From Pseudolysinimonas_A sp039912695 (GTDB lineage Bacteria > Actinomycetota > Actinomycetes > Actinomycetales > Microbacteriaceae), in contig NZ_JBDSPJ010000019.1 in NCBI RefSeq assembly GCF_039912695.1, positions 1 through 44,142 on the forward strand: a stretch of 44,142 nucleotides of DNA. The letters run 5' to 3'. Below, piece by piece: positions 30,910 to 38,636 of the stretch. A model generated the notes under the pieces. It was not told the DNA's origin. It saw only the letters and a list, made by a program, of their open reading frames with translations, and ran no database searches. How positions within the stretch are numbered: position 1 is the stretch's first letter; each line of letters opens with the position of its first letter. Both the position numbers and the translations under genes were made by a program.

Positions 30910-32652
30910 CTACCCGACCTCGGTCACGCTGACCAGGCCGGAAGCAAAGCCGAGCAGAATGATCTGCTGGCCCGACCCCGCCGGGGGGATGTAGAACAAG
31001 AGCTGCACGCCGTAGGTCGCCGTGATCCCGCTCGTGCTTGCGGTTTTGTTGAGCAGCGCCTTCACCTGTCCCGACGGGTTGACCGCCGAGCCGGATTCGA
31101 GCGGCGTGACGGTCTCGACGTCGTCAAGGACCGCGGCGACGAGCTGGCCGGAGTCATTTGTGACAAACGAGATCACCGGATCGGGTCCCGGGCCGTTCGT
31201 GAACTCGATCGCCGCGCTGGTCGGAAGTTGCTTCTTGCGTTGGGCTTTGTAGTCGGGTCCGATCGCGGTGCGGAGCACGTCGCCATCCGCCTGGAACTGC
31301 GAGAACGAAGGAGCCGCGTCCCCGTTGATGAGGATGCCGCCGTACGCCGCGGCGACGTCCTCGGGGGCCATCACGCCGAGGACATTCGACGCTGCCTGGG
31401 CCCCGGCACCCAGTTCGACGGGCGCCACGTTGGGAACGGTCGCGATCAGGGCCACGAGGTAGTGCACCTTGTAGTTCTCGCGCGGCGAATCTTGGGTCAG
31501 CATCAGACCGACCGGCGCGATCGAGCCGTCGGTCGATATGACCACCGCGAAGACGCTGCGCGGCCAGTTCTGAGTCTGCTGAGGCAGCACAATTTTGATC
31601 TTGTCGGCAGGAATCGGGGAGAGTGGTGCGACGGCGCTGTCGACTCCCCGGATCGCATAGTTCGCGACGCGGAGCGCGAGAGCGGGGCCCGCGAGGCGCG
31701 TGGCCGCAAGATCGGGGTCGCGCGCGGTATCTGCGGCGGCGACGGCGCTCACGACATCCGTAAAGATCTTCGCGAACTGCCCTTCGGTCACCGCGACCGG
31801 CGTGGTGTCCAGAGCTGCGGCTGCCGTGGAGCTAGCCGCCGGATCGGGCGTGGCGGGACCGCATCCGGATAGGGCAAGCATGCCGACCAGCAGTGTTCCC
31901 GTCGCGACGAAAGCGCGACGACGCCCGGCTGGCCGCGCCGGCTCGAGTTCGCGTTCGGGATCGGGATCAGGCGCACCGGCGTCTCGCCTCTTACCGGGCT
32001 TGAGCTGGGGTGGTCGCGGACGTTTCGGCAGCTTCCGGCTCGCGCGGCGCGGACCGTGACGTCGACGCGCATGAACCAGCGCCCAGAGAAAAGTGATCAG
32101 ACCAACGAGCAACGCGATGATTCCCGCCACGACGAGCGGTACCGAGAGGGGCGCCGAGTTGTCGAGCGGCCAGGTGATCGAGAGCCGAGATGGCGCGGGC
32201 AACGTGCCGTCAGCGGCGATGATCACCGAGACCCCTTCGGGCACTTTCAGCTTGCGGGTGAGGATATCGGTGCCGGTGAATTCCCGAACCCAGAGGTCCG
32301 ACCCAACCGGCGACGGCACCTCCTGGTCGGTGCCTTGAACGACCGTGGAGATCAGCTTGTCGGTGTCGGCATCCCAACTGACCTGGTTGAACGAGGCGTC
32401 ACCGACCCACGCCATGACGTCCGCGGTGCGGCCGTAGGCGAGCATGATGTCGCCTTTGCCCGCGATCTCAATCGCCTGCGTGCCGGCGTTGGCGTTGAGC
32501 GTCGCCCCATCAATGATGGTCAGGGAAGCGGTGCCCGTCGTGATCTGGGACGAGATCGAGTCGGGTCCGACGAGGACGGTGCGCTGTGCGACGCCGAGGC
32601 CAATGCTCGCGGCGGCGATGACAAACGCGACGATCGCGATGACGAATCGCAC
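30910..32652 (-). CDS. Membrane protein fused to a lipoprotein-like domain
   Basis: 580 residues of unknown function. Part 1 (1-200): a signal-anchor helix (MRFVIAIVAFVIAAASIGLG), an extracellular beta-rich domain and a second helix at about 172-195. Part 2 (200-240) is a basic, Pro-rich linker. Part 3 (245-580) begins with what reads as a complete lipoprotein signal peptide, RRRAFVATGTLLVGMLALSGC with the lipobox cysteine at residue 264, then an Ala/Thr linker and a soluble domain. No in-frame ATG or GTG starts part 3, so it looks like a true fusion. Start is GTG 32652, with GGGAGG 9 bases upstream. Confidence 0.82.
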   Translation of the reverse strand: MRFVIAIVAFVIAAASIGLGVAQRTVLVGPDSISSQITTGTASLTIIDGATLNANAGTQAIEIAGKGDIMLAYGRTADVMAWVGDASFNQVSWDADTDKLISTVVQGTDQEVPSPVGSDLWVREFTGTDILTRKLKVPEGVSVIIAADGTLPAPSRLSITWPLDNSAPLSVPLVVAGIIALLVGLITFLWALVHARRRHGPRRASRKLPKRPRPPQLKPGKRRDAGAPDPDPERELEPARPAGRRRAFVATGTLLVGMLALSGCGPATPDPAASSTAAAALDTTPVAVTEGQFAKIFTDVVSAVAAADTARDPDLAATRLAGPALALRVANYAIRGVDSAVAPLSPIPADKIKIVLPQQTQNWPRSVFAVVISTDGSIAPVGLMLTQDSPRENYKVHYLVALIATVPNVAPVELGAGAQAASNVLGVMAPEDVAAAYGGILINGDAAPSFSQFQADGDVLRTAIGPDYKAQRKKQLPTSAAIEFTNGPGPDPVISFVTNDSGQLVAAVLDDVETVTPLESGSAVNPSGQVKALLNKTASTSGITATYGVQLLFYIPPAGSGQQIILLGFASGLVSVTEVG

Positions 32653-32873
32653 GGGTGGATGCCTCCCGGCGGATGAGGAACGGTGGGTCAGACAAGGACA
32701 TTCCAGAATACCGGAGCATCTGGGTGAGCCCTGGGAGTCGGCTGGGTTGAACCCTGGCCCGCGCCGAACCGAACGGTTCGCTCGCCATGCGGGCCCGTTA
32801 CACTCGGAGGGTTCAGTCGGCTGCCTGCGAGTCCTGCGGGTGGCCTGATGACCTTCCGAACGGAGAGCAGATC
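32653..32873. other. 221-base divergent intergenic region
   Basis: No gene seen. It separates the minus-strand fusion protein from the plus-strand coiled-coil gene. On the minus strand TATTCT (32705-32710) is a good -10 candidate about 50 bases before the fusion's GTG. On the plus strand TACACT (32799-32804) serves the coiled-coil gene. Confidence 0.4.
32799..32804 (+). promoter_or_regulatory. -10 hexamer TACACT for the coiled-coil gene
   Basis: TACACT with a weak TTCGCT -35 (32777-32782, 16-base spacer). The leader of about 60 bases includes a ribosome-binding site, GGAGAG at 32862-32867. Confidence 0.45.
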
Positions 32874-34703
32874 GTGGCGTCCGAAGATACCGGTTTCAGC
32901 ACCGAACTGCGGGGCTACCGAAAGGAAGAGGTCGACTCGGCCGTCAGCGAGCTGCGCCGAGAGTTGGTCAAGGCGAACACTGTCAAGACCGACCAGACCA
33001 AGGAGATCAAGCGTCTTCAGGCCGTCGCCGAAGACCTGCAAGCCGAACTCGACGAGGTGGGTAACCCCACCTATGCGGGCCTCGGTACCAAACTCGAAAA
33101 CACTCTCCGCGTCGCAGAAGAGCAGTCGACCCGCCTCATCAGCCAAGCCGACATCGACGCCGAGAAGATGCGTCAGGCCGTGCAGCAGGAGGTGCAGCAG
33201 CTTCGCGCCGAGGCCGTCGACCAGGTCGAGCGCACGAACTCAGAAGCCCGCGCGCAGGCCGAACGCACCGTTCGCGATGCTCATGACGAAGCCTCCGCCA
33301 TCACCACGGCGGCCGCGGCTGAAGCAGAGACCGCCCGCCAGGATGCCCTCCGTGAGGCCGGCGCCATCCGCGGGGCCGCCGCAACCGAGGTCGCCGAGGC
33401 TCGCGCCGACGCCAAGCGCGAGATCGCCTCGCAGCGCGCCGAAGTCGAGCACGCGCTCGCCGAACTCCGCACCGCCTCCCAGCGCGAGGTGACCGAAGCC
33501 CGCGAGGGTGCCGCTGCCCTGGCCCGTGAGACTGAGCGCACTCGCGCCGAGTTCGAGGCTGAAGCGACGCAGCGACGGTCGGATCTTGAGCGTGAACTCG
33601 AGGAGGCGCGCACCAACCTCGAGCGCGACACCGCGGATGCCCGCGCCGCGCTCGACATCGACACCAAAGCCGCTAACGAGGCACTCGACGCCGACACCCA
33701 GAAATCCCGTGCCGAACTTAGCGCTCAAGCGAAGAAGTCGCGGGCCGAGATCGCCGCGGAGGCCGCTCGCACGCGTGCCGAACTCGAGGCTGAGCTGACC
33801 AGCGCTCGCGCGGCACTTGAGGCTGAACAGACCAGCGCTCGGGCGACCCTCGACGCCGAAATCACCGGCGCACGGGATGCCTGGGCAGCCGAATCGACGG
33901 GTGCGCGCGAAAGCCTGACCGCAGAACTCGCACGCCTCAAGTCGGAGGCCGAACACGAGATCGCTCAGGCCCGCGCCAAACTCGCGTCGGACCTCGAAAA
34001 GCAGACCACCGACGCCGAGCGCGAGATCGCCCGACAGCTCGCGGAAGTGGCGGCCGAAAGCGAGACCTCTCGCGCCCGCGTTCGGCACGACACCGACGGT
34101 CTCCAGTCACGGCTGACGGCAATGGCCGAGCAGGCACGGGGCGACCTCGATGTCGAACTCACCGCCCGCCGCGACGCGGCCGAAAAGGACTACGTCGCAC
34201 AACAGCGCGAGGCATCGGCATCCACTCAGAAGTTCCTCGACGAGGCTCAGGCTCAGCTCGCGGCCGCCGCGTCGTCGGCCGCTGAGCACCGGGCCGAAGC
34301 GCAGCGTCTCGTGACCTCGAGCAAGGCCGAGGCCAAGGCCACTCTCGACGATGCCCGAGCCGCGATCAAGAACCTGACGGAAGAGGCCGAGCAGCACGCG
34401 AAGGCACTCGTCGCCGACGCCGAAGAGCGCGCGACGAAAACTCTCGGCGACGCCGAACAGCGTCTCGTGCAGATTCGTCAGGAGCGCGAATCGGTCGCCG
34501 GATACCTCCAGAGCTTGCGCGGCGTGCTCGCGTCGGCGGAGAAGGCAGCCACCGATCACGGCTTTCCGACCGCGCGCGAAGACGACGAGCCAGCCGAACT
34601 CGAGGCAGCCCCGACCGACGACACCACGGGCGATGATGGACCCGACGCGAGCGGCGACAACGGGGTCGATGAAGACACGCGTCAGCGTGAGCACGCGGGC
34701 TGA
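32874..34703 (+). CDS. Long hendecad coiled-coil protein with a DivIVA-like N-terminus
   Basis: 609 residues, Ala/Glu/Arg-rich and helical throughout. Residues 8-30 (FSTELRGYRKEEVDSAVSEL) resemble the membrane-binding N-terminus of DivIVA-type proteins. Residues 221-407 consist of 17 uninterrupted 11-residue units such as TSARAALEAEQ, followed by more irregular coiled coil to about 550 and an acidic, disordered tail. This layout recalls Scy/FilP-type polarity or filament scaffolds of Actinobacteria, though homology is not shown. GTG 32874 is chosen because GGAGAG lies 6 bases upstream; the in-frame extension lies in the promoter region. Confidence 0.85.
   Translation: MASEDTGFSTELRGYRKEEVDSAVSELRRELVKANTVKTDQTKEIKRLQAVAEDLQAELDEVGNPTYAGLGTKLENTLRVAEEQSTRLISQADIDAEKMRQAVQQEVQQLRAEAVDQVERTNSEARAQAERTVRDAHDEASAITTAAAAEAETARQDALREAGAIRGAAATEVAEARADAKREIASQRAEVEHALAELRTASQREVTEAREGAAALARETERTRAEFEAEATQRRSDLERELEEARTNLERDTADARAALDIDTKAANEALDADTQKSRAELSAQAKKSRAEIAAEAARTRAELEAELTSARAALEAEQTSARATLDAEITGARDAWAAESTGARESLTAELARLKSEAEHEIAQARAKLASDLEKQTTDAEREIARQLAEVAAESETSRARVRHDTDGLQSRLTAMAEQARGDLDVELTARRDAAEKDYVAQQREASASTQKFLDEAQAQLAAAASSAAEHRAEAQRLVTSSKAEAKATLDDARAAIKNLTEEAEQHAKALVADAEERATKTLGDAEQRLVQIRQERESVAGYLQSLRGVLASAEKAATDHGFPTAREDDEPAELEAAPTDDTTGDDGPDASGDNGVDEDTRQREHAG
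33534..34094 (+). repeat. 17 hendecad (33-base) repeats in the coiled-coil gene
   Basis: Codons of residues 221-407 divide exactly into 17 units of 11 with no insertion. They run from ERTRAEFEAEA to ETSRARVRHDT; most have Arg or Ala at position 4 and Leu or Ala at position 7. Confidence 0.85.
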
Positions 34704-34725
34704 GGGCCGCGGACGGCTGAGCCGC

Positions 34726-34731
34726 TAATCT
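34726..34731 (+). promoter_or_regulatory. -10 hexamer TAATCT for the AI-2E family gene
   Basis: TAATCT ends 7 bases before GTG 34739, in the 35-base gap after the coiled-coil gene. Confidence 0.55.
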
Positions 34732-34738
34732 GTCGAAC

Positions 34739-35797
34739 GTGAAGATCCAGAACGCGTTCCGACTCGGACTGCTCGGCGGCCTCGGGGTGCTCGTCGCCGT
34801 CGTGATTGGCGGGGCGATCGGCTCGCTCGCGACGATCATCACCTACATCGGTGCGGCGCTCTTCCTCGCGCTCGGCATTGATCCACTCGTGTCGTGGCTT
34901 GAGAAGCACGGCTGGAAGCGCGGGCTCGCGACCCTCGTGGTACTGCTCGCGATCCTCCTGGTCGTCGTCGCCTTCGTGCTGGCGATCATCCCGGTCATCG
35001 TGGAGCAGGTCAGCAACCTCATCGAACAGGCGCCAGCGGTCATCGACGCGATCGGCTCCCATCAGGTCCAGACCTGGTGGGATGCCAACATCCCGTGGTT
35101 CACCTACGACGAAGCGGTCGCCAACATCACGAAATTCGTGCAGGAGAACCTGCAGGGCATCACGGGCGGCGTGGTCGGAACCGTGCTCGGGGTGGTCAGT
35201 GGCGGCTTTGGAGTCGTCATTGTGTTGATTCTGATGCTCTACTTCGTCACCTCACTCGGCAGCATCAAGCGCGGCCTCTACCAGCTAGTTCCCGCAACGC
35301 GGCGTGAGTCGTTCGTCGGGATCGCCGAACAGATCATGAGCTCGGTCGGCCGCTTCGTTGTCGGCCAGGTGGTGATGGGACTCACCAACGGCGTCCTGAG
35401 CGCGATCTTCTTCTTCATCCTGGGGCTGGTCCTCGGAAAGCCGCTCGAGTACGCCGCCCTGCTCGCCTTCATCGCCGGCCTGTTCTCGCTCATCCCGCTG
35501 GTCGGAACGATCACCGGTTCAACGATCATCACGCTCGCCGTCTGGGCGTTCGACGGATGGCCCGCCGTTCTCGTCGTCGCGATCTACTACCTCATCTACA
35601 TGCAGGTTGAGGCGTACGTGATCAGCCCCAACGTCATGAACCGTGCGGTCAAGGTGCCGGGTGTCGTGGTCGTCGTTGCCGCCCTCGCCGGCGGAACTCT
35701 GCTCGGCATCCTGGGTGCGCTTATCGCGATCCCGGTCGCCGCGGCGATCCTGCTGATCATCAAGCAGGTCGTCATCCCGAGGCAGAACGAGCTGTAG
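34739..35797 (+). CDS. AI-2E family transporter
   Basis: 352 residues, polytopic membrane protein of the AI-2E exporter/permease family (PF01594); substrates of most members are unknown. Two N-terminal helices (about 10-45) hold the conserved LGIDPLVSWLEKHG. Then come a helix at 58-82, a soluble loop (90-140), and the C-terminal helices with FSLIPLVGTITG and YLIYMQVEAYVISPNVMNR, the family signature. The last hydrophobic stretch carries GTLLGILGALIAIPVAAAI. Start is GTG 34739. It converges with the hydrolase gene; the stops are 23 bases apart. Confidence 0.92.
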   Translation: MKIQNAFRLGLLGGLGVLVAVVIGGAIGSLATIITYIGAALFLALGIDPLVSWLEKHGWKRGLATLVVLLAILLVVVAFVLAIIPVIVEQVSNLIEQAPAVIDAIGSHQVQTWWDANIPWFTYDEAVANITKFVQENLQGITGGVVGTVLGVVSGGFGVVIVLILMLYFVTSLGSIKRGLYQLVPATRRESFVGIAEQIMSSVGRFVVGQVVMGLTNGVLSAIFFFILGLVLGKPLEYAALLAFIAGLFSLIPLVGTITGSTIITLAVWAFDGWPAVLVVAIYYLIYMQVEAYVISPNVMNRAVKVPGVVVVVAALAGGTLLGILGALIAIPVAAAILLIIKQVVIPRQNEL

Positions 35798-35820
35798 CGC
35801 CGGGTTTTAGATCTCCGGCT

Positions 35821-36534
35821 CTAGCCCCAGGTAGTCGGAAGGGGCAACGCCGACGGGTTCAGCTGCGCGACGATCTCCGACATCACTCGGCTGGTCGACA
35901 CTTCACCTACCCAGAGGTGCTTCGCACCGTCGACCGGGATGATCTGCGCCTCCGGCAGCACCGCGAACCGCTGCACGGCCTCCGCTGGGCGCAGATAGTC
36001 GTCCAGCTCCGGGATGAGTGCCACGACCGGGACTCCCCGGTCGGCCCACGCCGCCAGCTCCTCCGGGGTGGTGCGCCGCAGCGGTGGAGACAGCAGGAAT
36101 ACGCCCGCGATCGGGAACGCGCGACCGTACTTGAGCGCAACCTCGGTTCCAAACGACCAGCCGAGCAGCCACGGGTTCGGAAGGGAGCGTTGGGCCACGA
36201 AGTCCATCGCAGCGACGAGGTCGAGTCGCTCGTCGATGCCGTCACCGAACGAACCCTGACTCGTGCCACGCGGCGATGTGACCCCGCGAAAGTTGAAGCG
36301 CAGCACCGCCAGGTCGGCCAGCGCGGGCAATCGCGCCGCAGCTTTGCGGATGACATGGGAGTCCATGAACCCACCGGCGGTCGGCAGCGGGTGAAGGCAC
36401 ACGAGGGTCGCGACCGGATCCTTCTCGAGCGGTAGAGACAGTTCACCGACCAGGGTGAGGCCGTCCTCGGTGTGCAGCTCGACATCCTCGCGGCGGGCTG
36501 GCAGCTCGACGCCGGCGCGGATCTCGACGCTCAC
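35821..36534 (-). CDS. Alpha/beta hydrolase, dienelactone-hydrolase-like
   Basis: 237 residues, cytosolic. Nucleophile elbow GWSFG (S127), acid candidates D178/D179 (PELDDYLRP) and H206 (DGAKHLWVG) complete the triad. CLHPLPTAGGFMDSHV and LRFNFRGVTSPRG form the oxyanion-side strands of this short hydrolase class. The substrate is unknown. Start is GTG 36534, with a GAGGGTGA-type ribosome-binding site that overlaps the stop of the zinc-ribbon gene 10 bases upstream, so the two are probably cotranscribed. Confidence 0.88.
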   Translation of the reverse strand: MSVEIRAGVELPARREDVELHTEDGLTLVGELSLPLEKDPVATLVCLHPLPTAGGFMDSHVIRKAAARLPALADLAVLRFNFRGVTSPRGTSQGSFGDGIDERLDLVAAMDFVAQRSLPNPWLLGWSFGTEVALKYGRAFPIAGVFLLSPPLRRTTPEELAAWADRGVPVVALIPELDDYLRPAEAVQRFAVLPEAQIIPVDGAKHLWVGEVSTSRVMSEIVAQLNPSALPLPTTWG

Positions 36535-36544
36535 GACGTCACCC

Positions 36545-36829
36545 TCATGACCGGATCTTCCAGCAGTGCAGGTGCCAGTGCCTGCGTGCGGCCAGGTCGT
36601 CGGCCTCGCCCATCAGTCCATCGGCGCGCCACGCGACCAGATGTGCTGTTCCCGGCTCGATGTCGAGCCCGCACCCCGGACAGAGGTAACTCTTGACGGC
36701 GGATACCGCCGACTGGGGTTGAACGTTCCAGATCCCGTCGCGCTTCGACTCGGTGCGCAACTTGCCCGCAAGTGCCCGTTCGAGATCGAGCGGCGCATCC
36801 TCGTCGCGGCGCCGGTTCGAACGAGGCAT
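36545..36829 (-). CDS. Small zinc-ribbon-like protein
   Basis: 94 residues. CPGCG (residues about 50-54) and a C-terminal HWHLHC supply Cys/His ligands for one zinc ion. The N-terminus is very basic and acidic by turns (MPRSNRRRDEDA). Similar short proteins are common and unnamed in Actinobacteria; I cannot assign a function. Start is ATG 36829, with TAGCGT 6 bases upstream; this hexamer includes the TAG stop of the acetyltransferase gene. Confidence 0.82.
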   Translation of the reverse strand: MPRSNRRRDEDAPLDLERALAGKLRTESKRDGIWNVQPQSAVSAVKSYLCPGCGLDIEPGTAHLVAWRADGLMGEADDLAARRHWHLHCWKIRS

Positions 36830-36835
36830 TCCCCT

Positions 36836-36841
36836 ACGCTA
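36836..36841 (-). promoter_or_regulatory. -10 hexamer TAGCGT overlapping the acetyltransferase stop codon
   Basis: Minus-strand TAGCGT ends 6 bases before ATG 36829. Its first three bases are the TAG stop of the upstream gene. Confidence 0.5.
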
Positions 36842-37342
36842 CCGGGCCGAAGGCTGTGAGTCCGGGGCTGGCCAACGGGGGGTCGCGAGGGGCATCACGA
36901 GGATGAGCGTCGGACCGGCCCAGTCCAGCCCCTCGTGCTCCTCGAGAGGGAGGAAGCCGATCGCGGCGTAAAACGCGCGCGTTCCGAAGTAGGCCGCATT
37001 CTCGTACGAGGGCCCGACCGTGTGGACCGAGAGCAGGATGCAGCCGTCGGCGCGAAGATTCCGCGCGGCCTCGGCGACCAGGGCACGGCCAGCGCCGGTG
37101 CGTCGAAGGTGGGGTGCCACGGCGATGAGATGCAGTTCTGCGGACTCCGAGAAGTGTCTGCGGATGAGCGCGACTCCGACGGTACGGTCACCCTCCCGAA
37201 CCAGAAGGCTGTCGAAGCCGGGGTCGGCGGCGTCTGCCACGTAGTTCGCGATCGCGTCGGGATCGCCGAACCACTCCGGCAACGAGGTCAGGATCGCATC
37301 GACGCCGGCCGGGTCGCGACGTCGTTCGAGTCGCAGGGTCAC
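36839..37342 (-). CDS. GNAT-family N-acetyltransferase
   Basis: 167 residues. Acetyl-CoA-binding motif A is LIAVAPHLRRTGAGRALV (about residues 72-89, RxxGxGxA type). Motif B-like ending is AYFGTRAFYAAIGFLPLEE. GNAT proteins move an acetyl group to an amine; the substrate is unknown here. Start is GTG 37342, preceded by CAGAAT at 6 bases. Confidence 0.9.
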   Translation of the reverse strand: MTLRLERRRDPAGVDAILTSLPEWFGDPDAIANYVADAADPGFDSLLVREGDRTVGVALIRRHFSESAELHLIAVAPHLRRTGAGRALVAEAARNLRADGCILLSVHTVGPSYENAAYFGTRAFYAAIGFLPLEEHEGLDWAGPTLILVMPLATPRWPAPDSQPSAR

Positions 37343-37348
37343 GCGTCA

Positions 37349-37354
37349 ATTCTG
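37349..37354 (-). promoter_or_regulatory. -10 hexamer CAGAAT for the acetyltransferase
   Basis: Minus-strand CAGAAT ends 6 bases before GTG 37342, the same hexamer as before the TPR gene. Confidence 0.45.
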
Positions 37355-37381
37355 CCAAGGCCGAGTGGGGATCAGAACCGA

Positions 37382-38002
37382 CTAGTACCAACCCTTGGCC
37401 TCACTGTGCTGCCAGGCGCCGCACGGCGTGCCGTATCGGCCGGCGATGTACTCCAAGCCCCAGGTGATCTGAGTCGCGGGGTTGGTGCGCCAGTCGGCGC
37501 CGGCCGACGCCATCCTGTCGCCGGGAAGGGACTGCGGGATGCCGTACGCGCCACTCGTCGGGTTGGCGGCGGACACGTTCCAATTCGACTCACGCTCCCA
37601 CAGCGCCACGAGGCATTGGTATTCGCTCTGGCCCCAGCCGCGGGCGGTGACCTGATCGTAGGCAATGGCCTTTGCTGTGCCGGGATCGGGCCGGGCGACC
37701 GCAGGCGCCGTCGAGAAATGCGTCACCGAGAACCCGTCACGCTCGACGGGCGTGTTCACCGCATCCGTGAAGACATACCCTTGCCCGCTGATCTCGCCGA
37801 CGGCGACAGGAGCGCCCGGAGCGGGTGCGAGCGCGCGAGCTTCGGCGCTCTCGAGCGGCGAGAGGGACGACACGATCAGGAATGCGAAGGTCACCGCGGT
37901 CGCGAATGAGGGCAACGACCAGCGGGAGCGCACGTGGCGCTCCAGATGTCCCTCAAGCACGGCGGGTCGAAACTGCGCCCCCGTGCGGCGATAGCCGCTC
38001 AC
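37382..38002 (-). CDS. Secreted lytic-transglycosylase-like protein
   Basis: 206 residues. A basic N-terminus and a hydrophobic segment (about 33-50, FATAVTFAFLIVSSLSPLES) export or anchor it. Residues 120-206 are a lysozyme-fold domain of the kind common in actinobacterial wall hydrolases: CLVALWERESNWNVSAANP with the likely catalytic Glu in WERESNW, SGAYGIPQSLPGDRMASAGADW and ITWGLEYIAGRYG. It probably cleaves peptidoglycan glycan strands. Start is GTG 38002; TAAGCT lies 9 bases upstream, slightly farther than in the leaderless genes. Confidence 0.87.
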   Translation of the reverse strand: MSGYRRTGAQFRPAVLEGHLERHVRSRWSLPSFATAVTFAFLIVSSLSPLESAEARALAPAPGAPVAVGEISGQGYVFTDAVNTPVERDGFSVTHFSTAPAVARPDPGTAKAIAYDQVTARGWGQSEYQCLVALWERESNWNVSAANPTSGAYGIPQSLPGDRMASAGADWRTNPATQITWGLEYIAGRYGTPCGAWQHSEAKGWY

Positions 38003-38034
38003 AGTGTGGAGAGCTTACGTGGCGGGCCTGACAG

Positions 38035-38068
38035 GCAACAAGAACCCGTACGGGGTACCGAACGGGTT
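38035..38068 (-). terminator. Probable terminator of the DivIVA-domain gene
   Basis: On the minus strand AACCCGT (38068-38062) pairs with ACGGGTT (38049-38043) around a 12-base loop, then CTTGTTG. The stem begins within the TAA stop of the DivIVA-domain gene. Confidence 0.55.
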
Positions 38069-38624
38069 AGGCAGGCGCCTTGACCGCGAGGAGGAGGTCA
38101 ACAATCGCGTCGAGCACGAGATCTACCTGGGTCTCCTGGTAGCCGCCCTTCTGGGTGCCAAAGGCAACCTCGCGTACCTCAGTGACCGACAGGGGCGTGC
38201 CCTGCTGGAGGTATCGGCTGACCCGGTCGGCGAAAGCATCCACGTCGCGTACCGAGTAGCCGCCGGTCAGCATCCCGACCCGTTTGAAACGCTGGCCGCG
38301 GGGCCGCGTTGCGCGGTCGAGCACGACCTGGGCGTCGGTGCGGGCCTTCTGGTACCACGCCTGATCACCGGATGCCGTGAGGGCACGGTCGCGCTCGCGT
38401 GCGGCGAACGCCTCCTCAAGACGTTCGAGAGCGGAATCGACGTGCGACGGCGAGTAGCCGTTCTTGCGCATCGTGAACGCGATCTGGCGGATCGAGGTCG
38501 CGGTCACCACCTGGGCCGATCCGCGGTCACCCGTGTAGGCACGGCGGGCGTCTTCGAGGAAGTCCTCGACCTCGTCGATGTCGTAGCCCTGGGCGCGACG
38601 CACCCGCGGAAAAGTCGTACTCAC
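38067..38624 (-). CDS. DivIVA-domain protein
   Basis: 185 residues with two copies of the DivIVA-type motif. The first is FPRVRRAQGYDIDEVEDFLEDARRAY (residues 5-30), continued by the IAFTMRKNGYSPSHVDSALERLEEAF unit. The second is MLTGGYSVRDVDAFADRVSRYL with FGTQKGGYQETQVDLVLD. Such modules bind curved membrane or polar complexes in growth and division. In many relatives a gene of this kind directly follows cdsA; here gabD intervenes. Start is GTG 38624; TAAGGT, 6 bases upstream, begins with the gabD TAA stop. Confidence 0.88.
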   Translation of the reverse strand: MSTTFPRVRRAQGYDIDEVEDFLEDARRAYTGDRGSAQVVTATSIRQIAFTMRKNGYSPSHVDSALERLEEAFAARERDRALTASGDQAWYQKARTDAQVVLDRATRPRGQRFKRVGMLTGGYSVRDVDAFADRVSRYLQQGTPLSVTEVREVAFGTQKGGYQETQVDLVLDAIVDLLLAVKAPA

Positions 38625-38630
38625 GTACCC

Positions 38631-38636
38631 ACCTTA
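38631..38636 (-). promoter_or_regulatory. -10 hexamer TAAGGT overlapping the gabD stop codon
   Basis: Minus-strand TAAGGT ends 6 bases before GTG 38624, and its TAA is the stop codon of gabD. Confidence 0.5.

Noticed and set aside
35798..35824. Terminator hairpin between the AI-2E gene and the hydrolase
   Set aside because: Only a 5-bp GCCGG/CCGGC stem with an 11-base loop; too weak to call.
36800..36840. GGTTCGAAC resembling a tRNA T-arm
   Set aside because: No cloverleaf can be built around it and it lies within the start of the zinc-ribbon gene.
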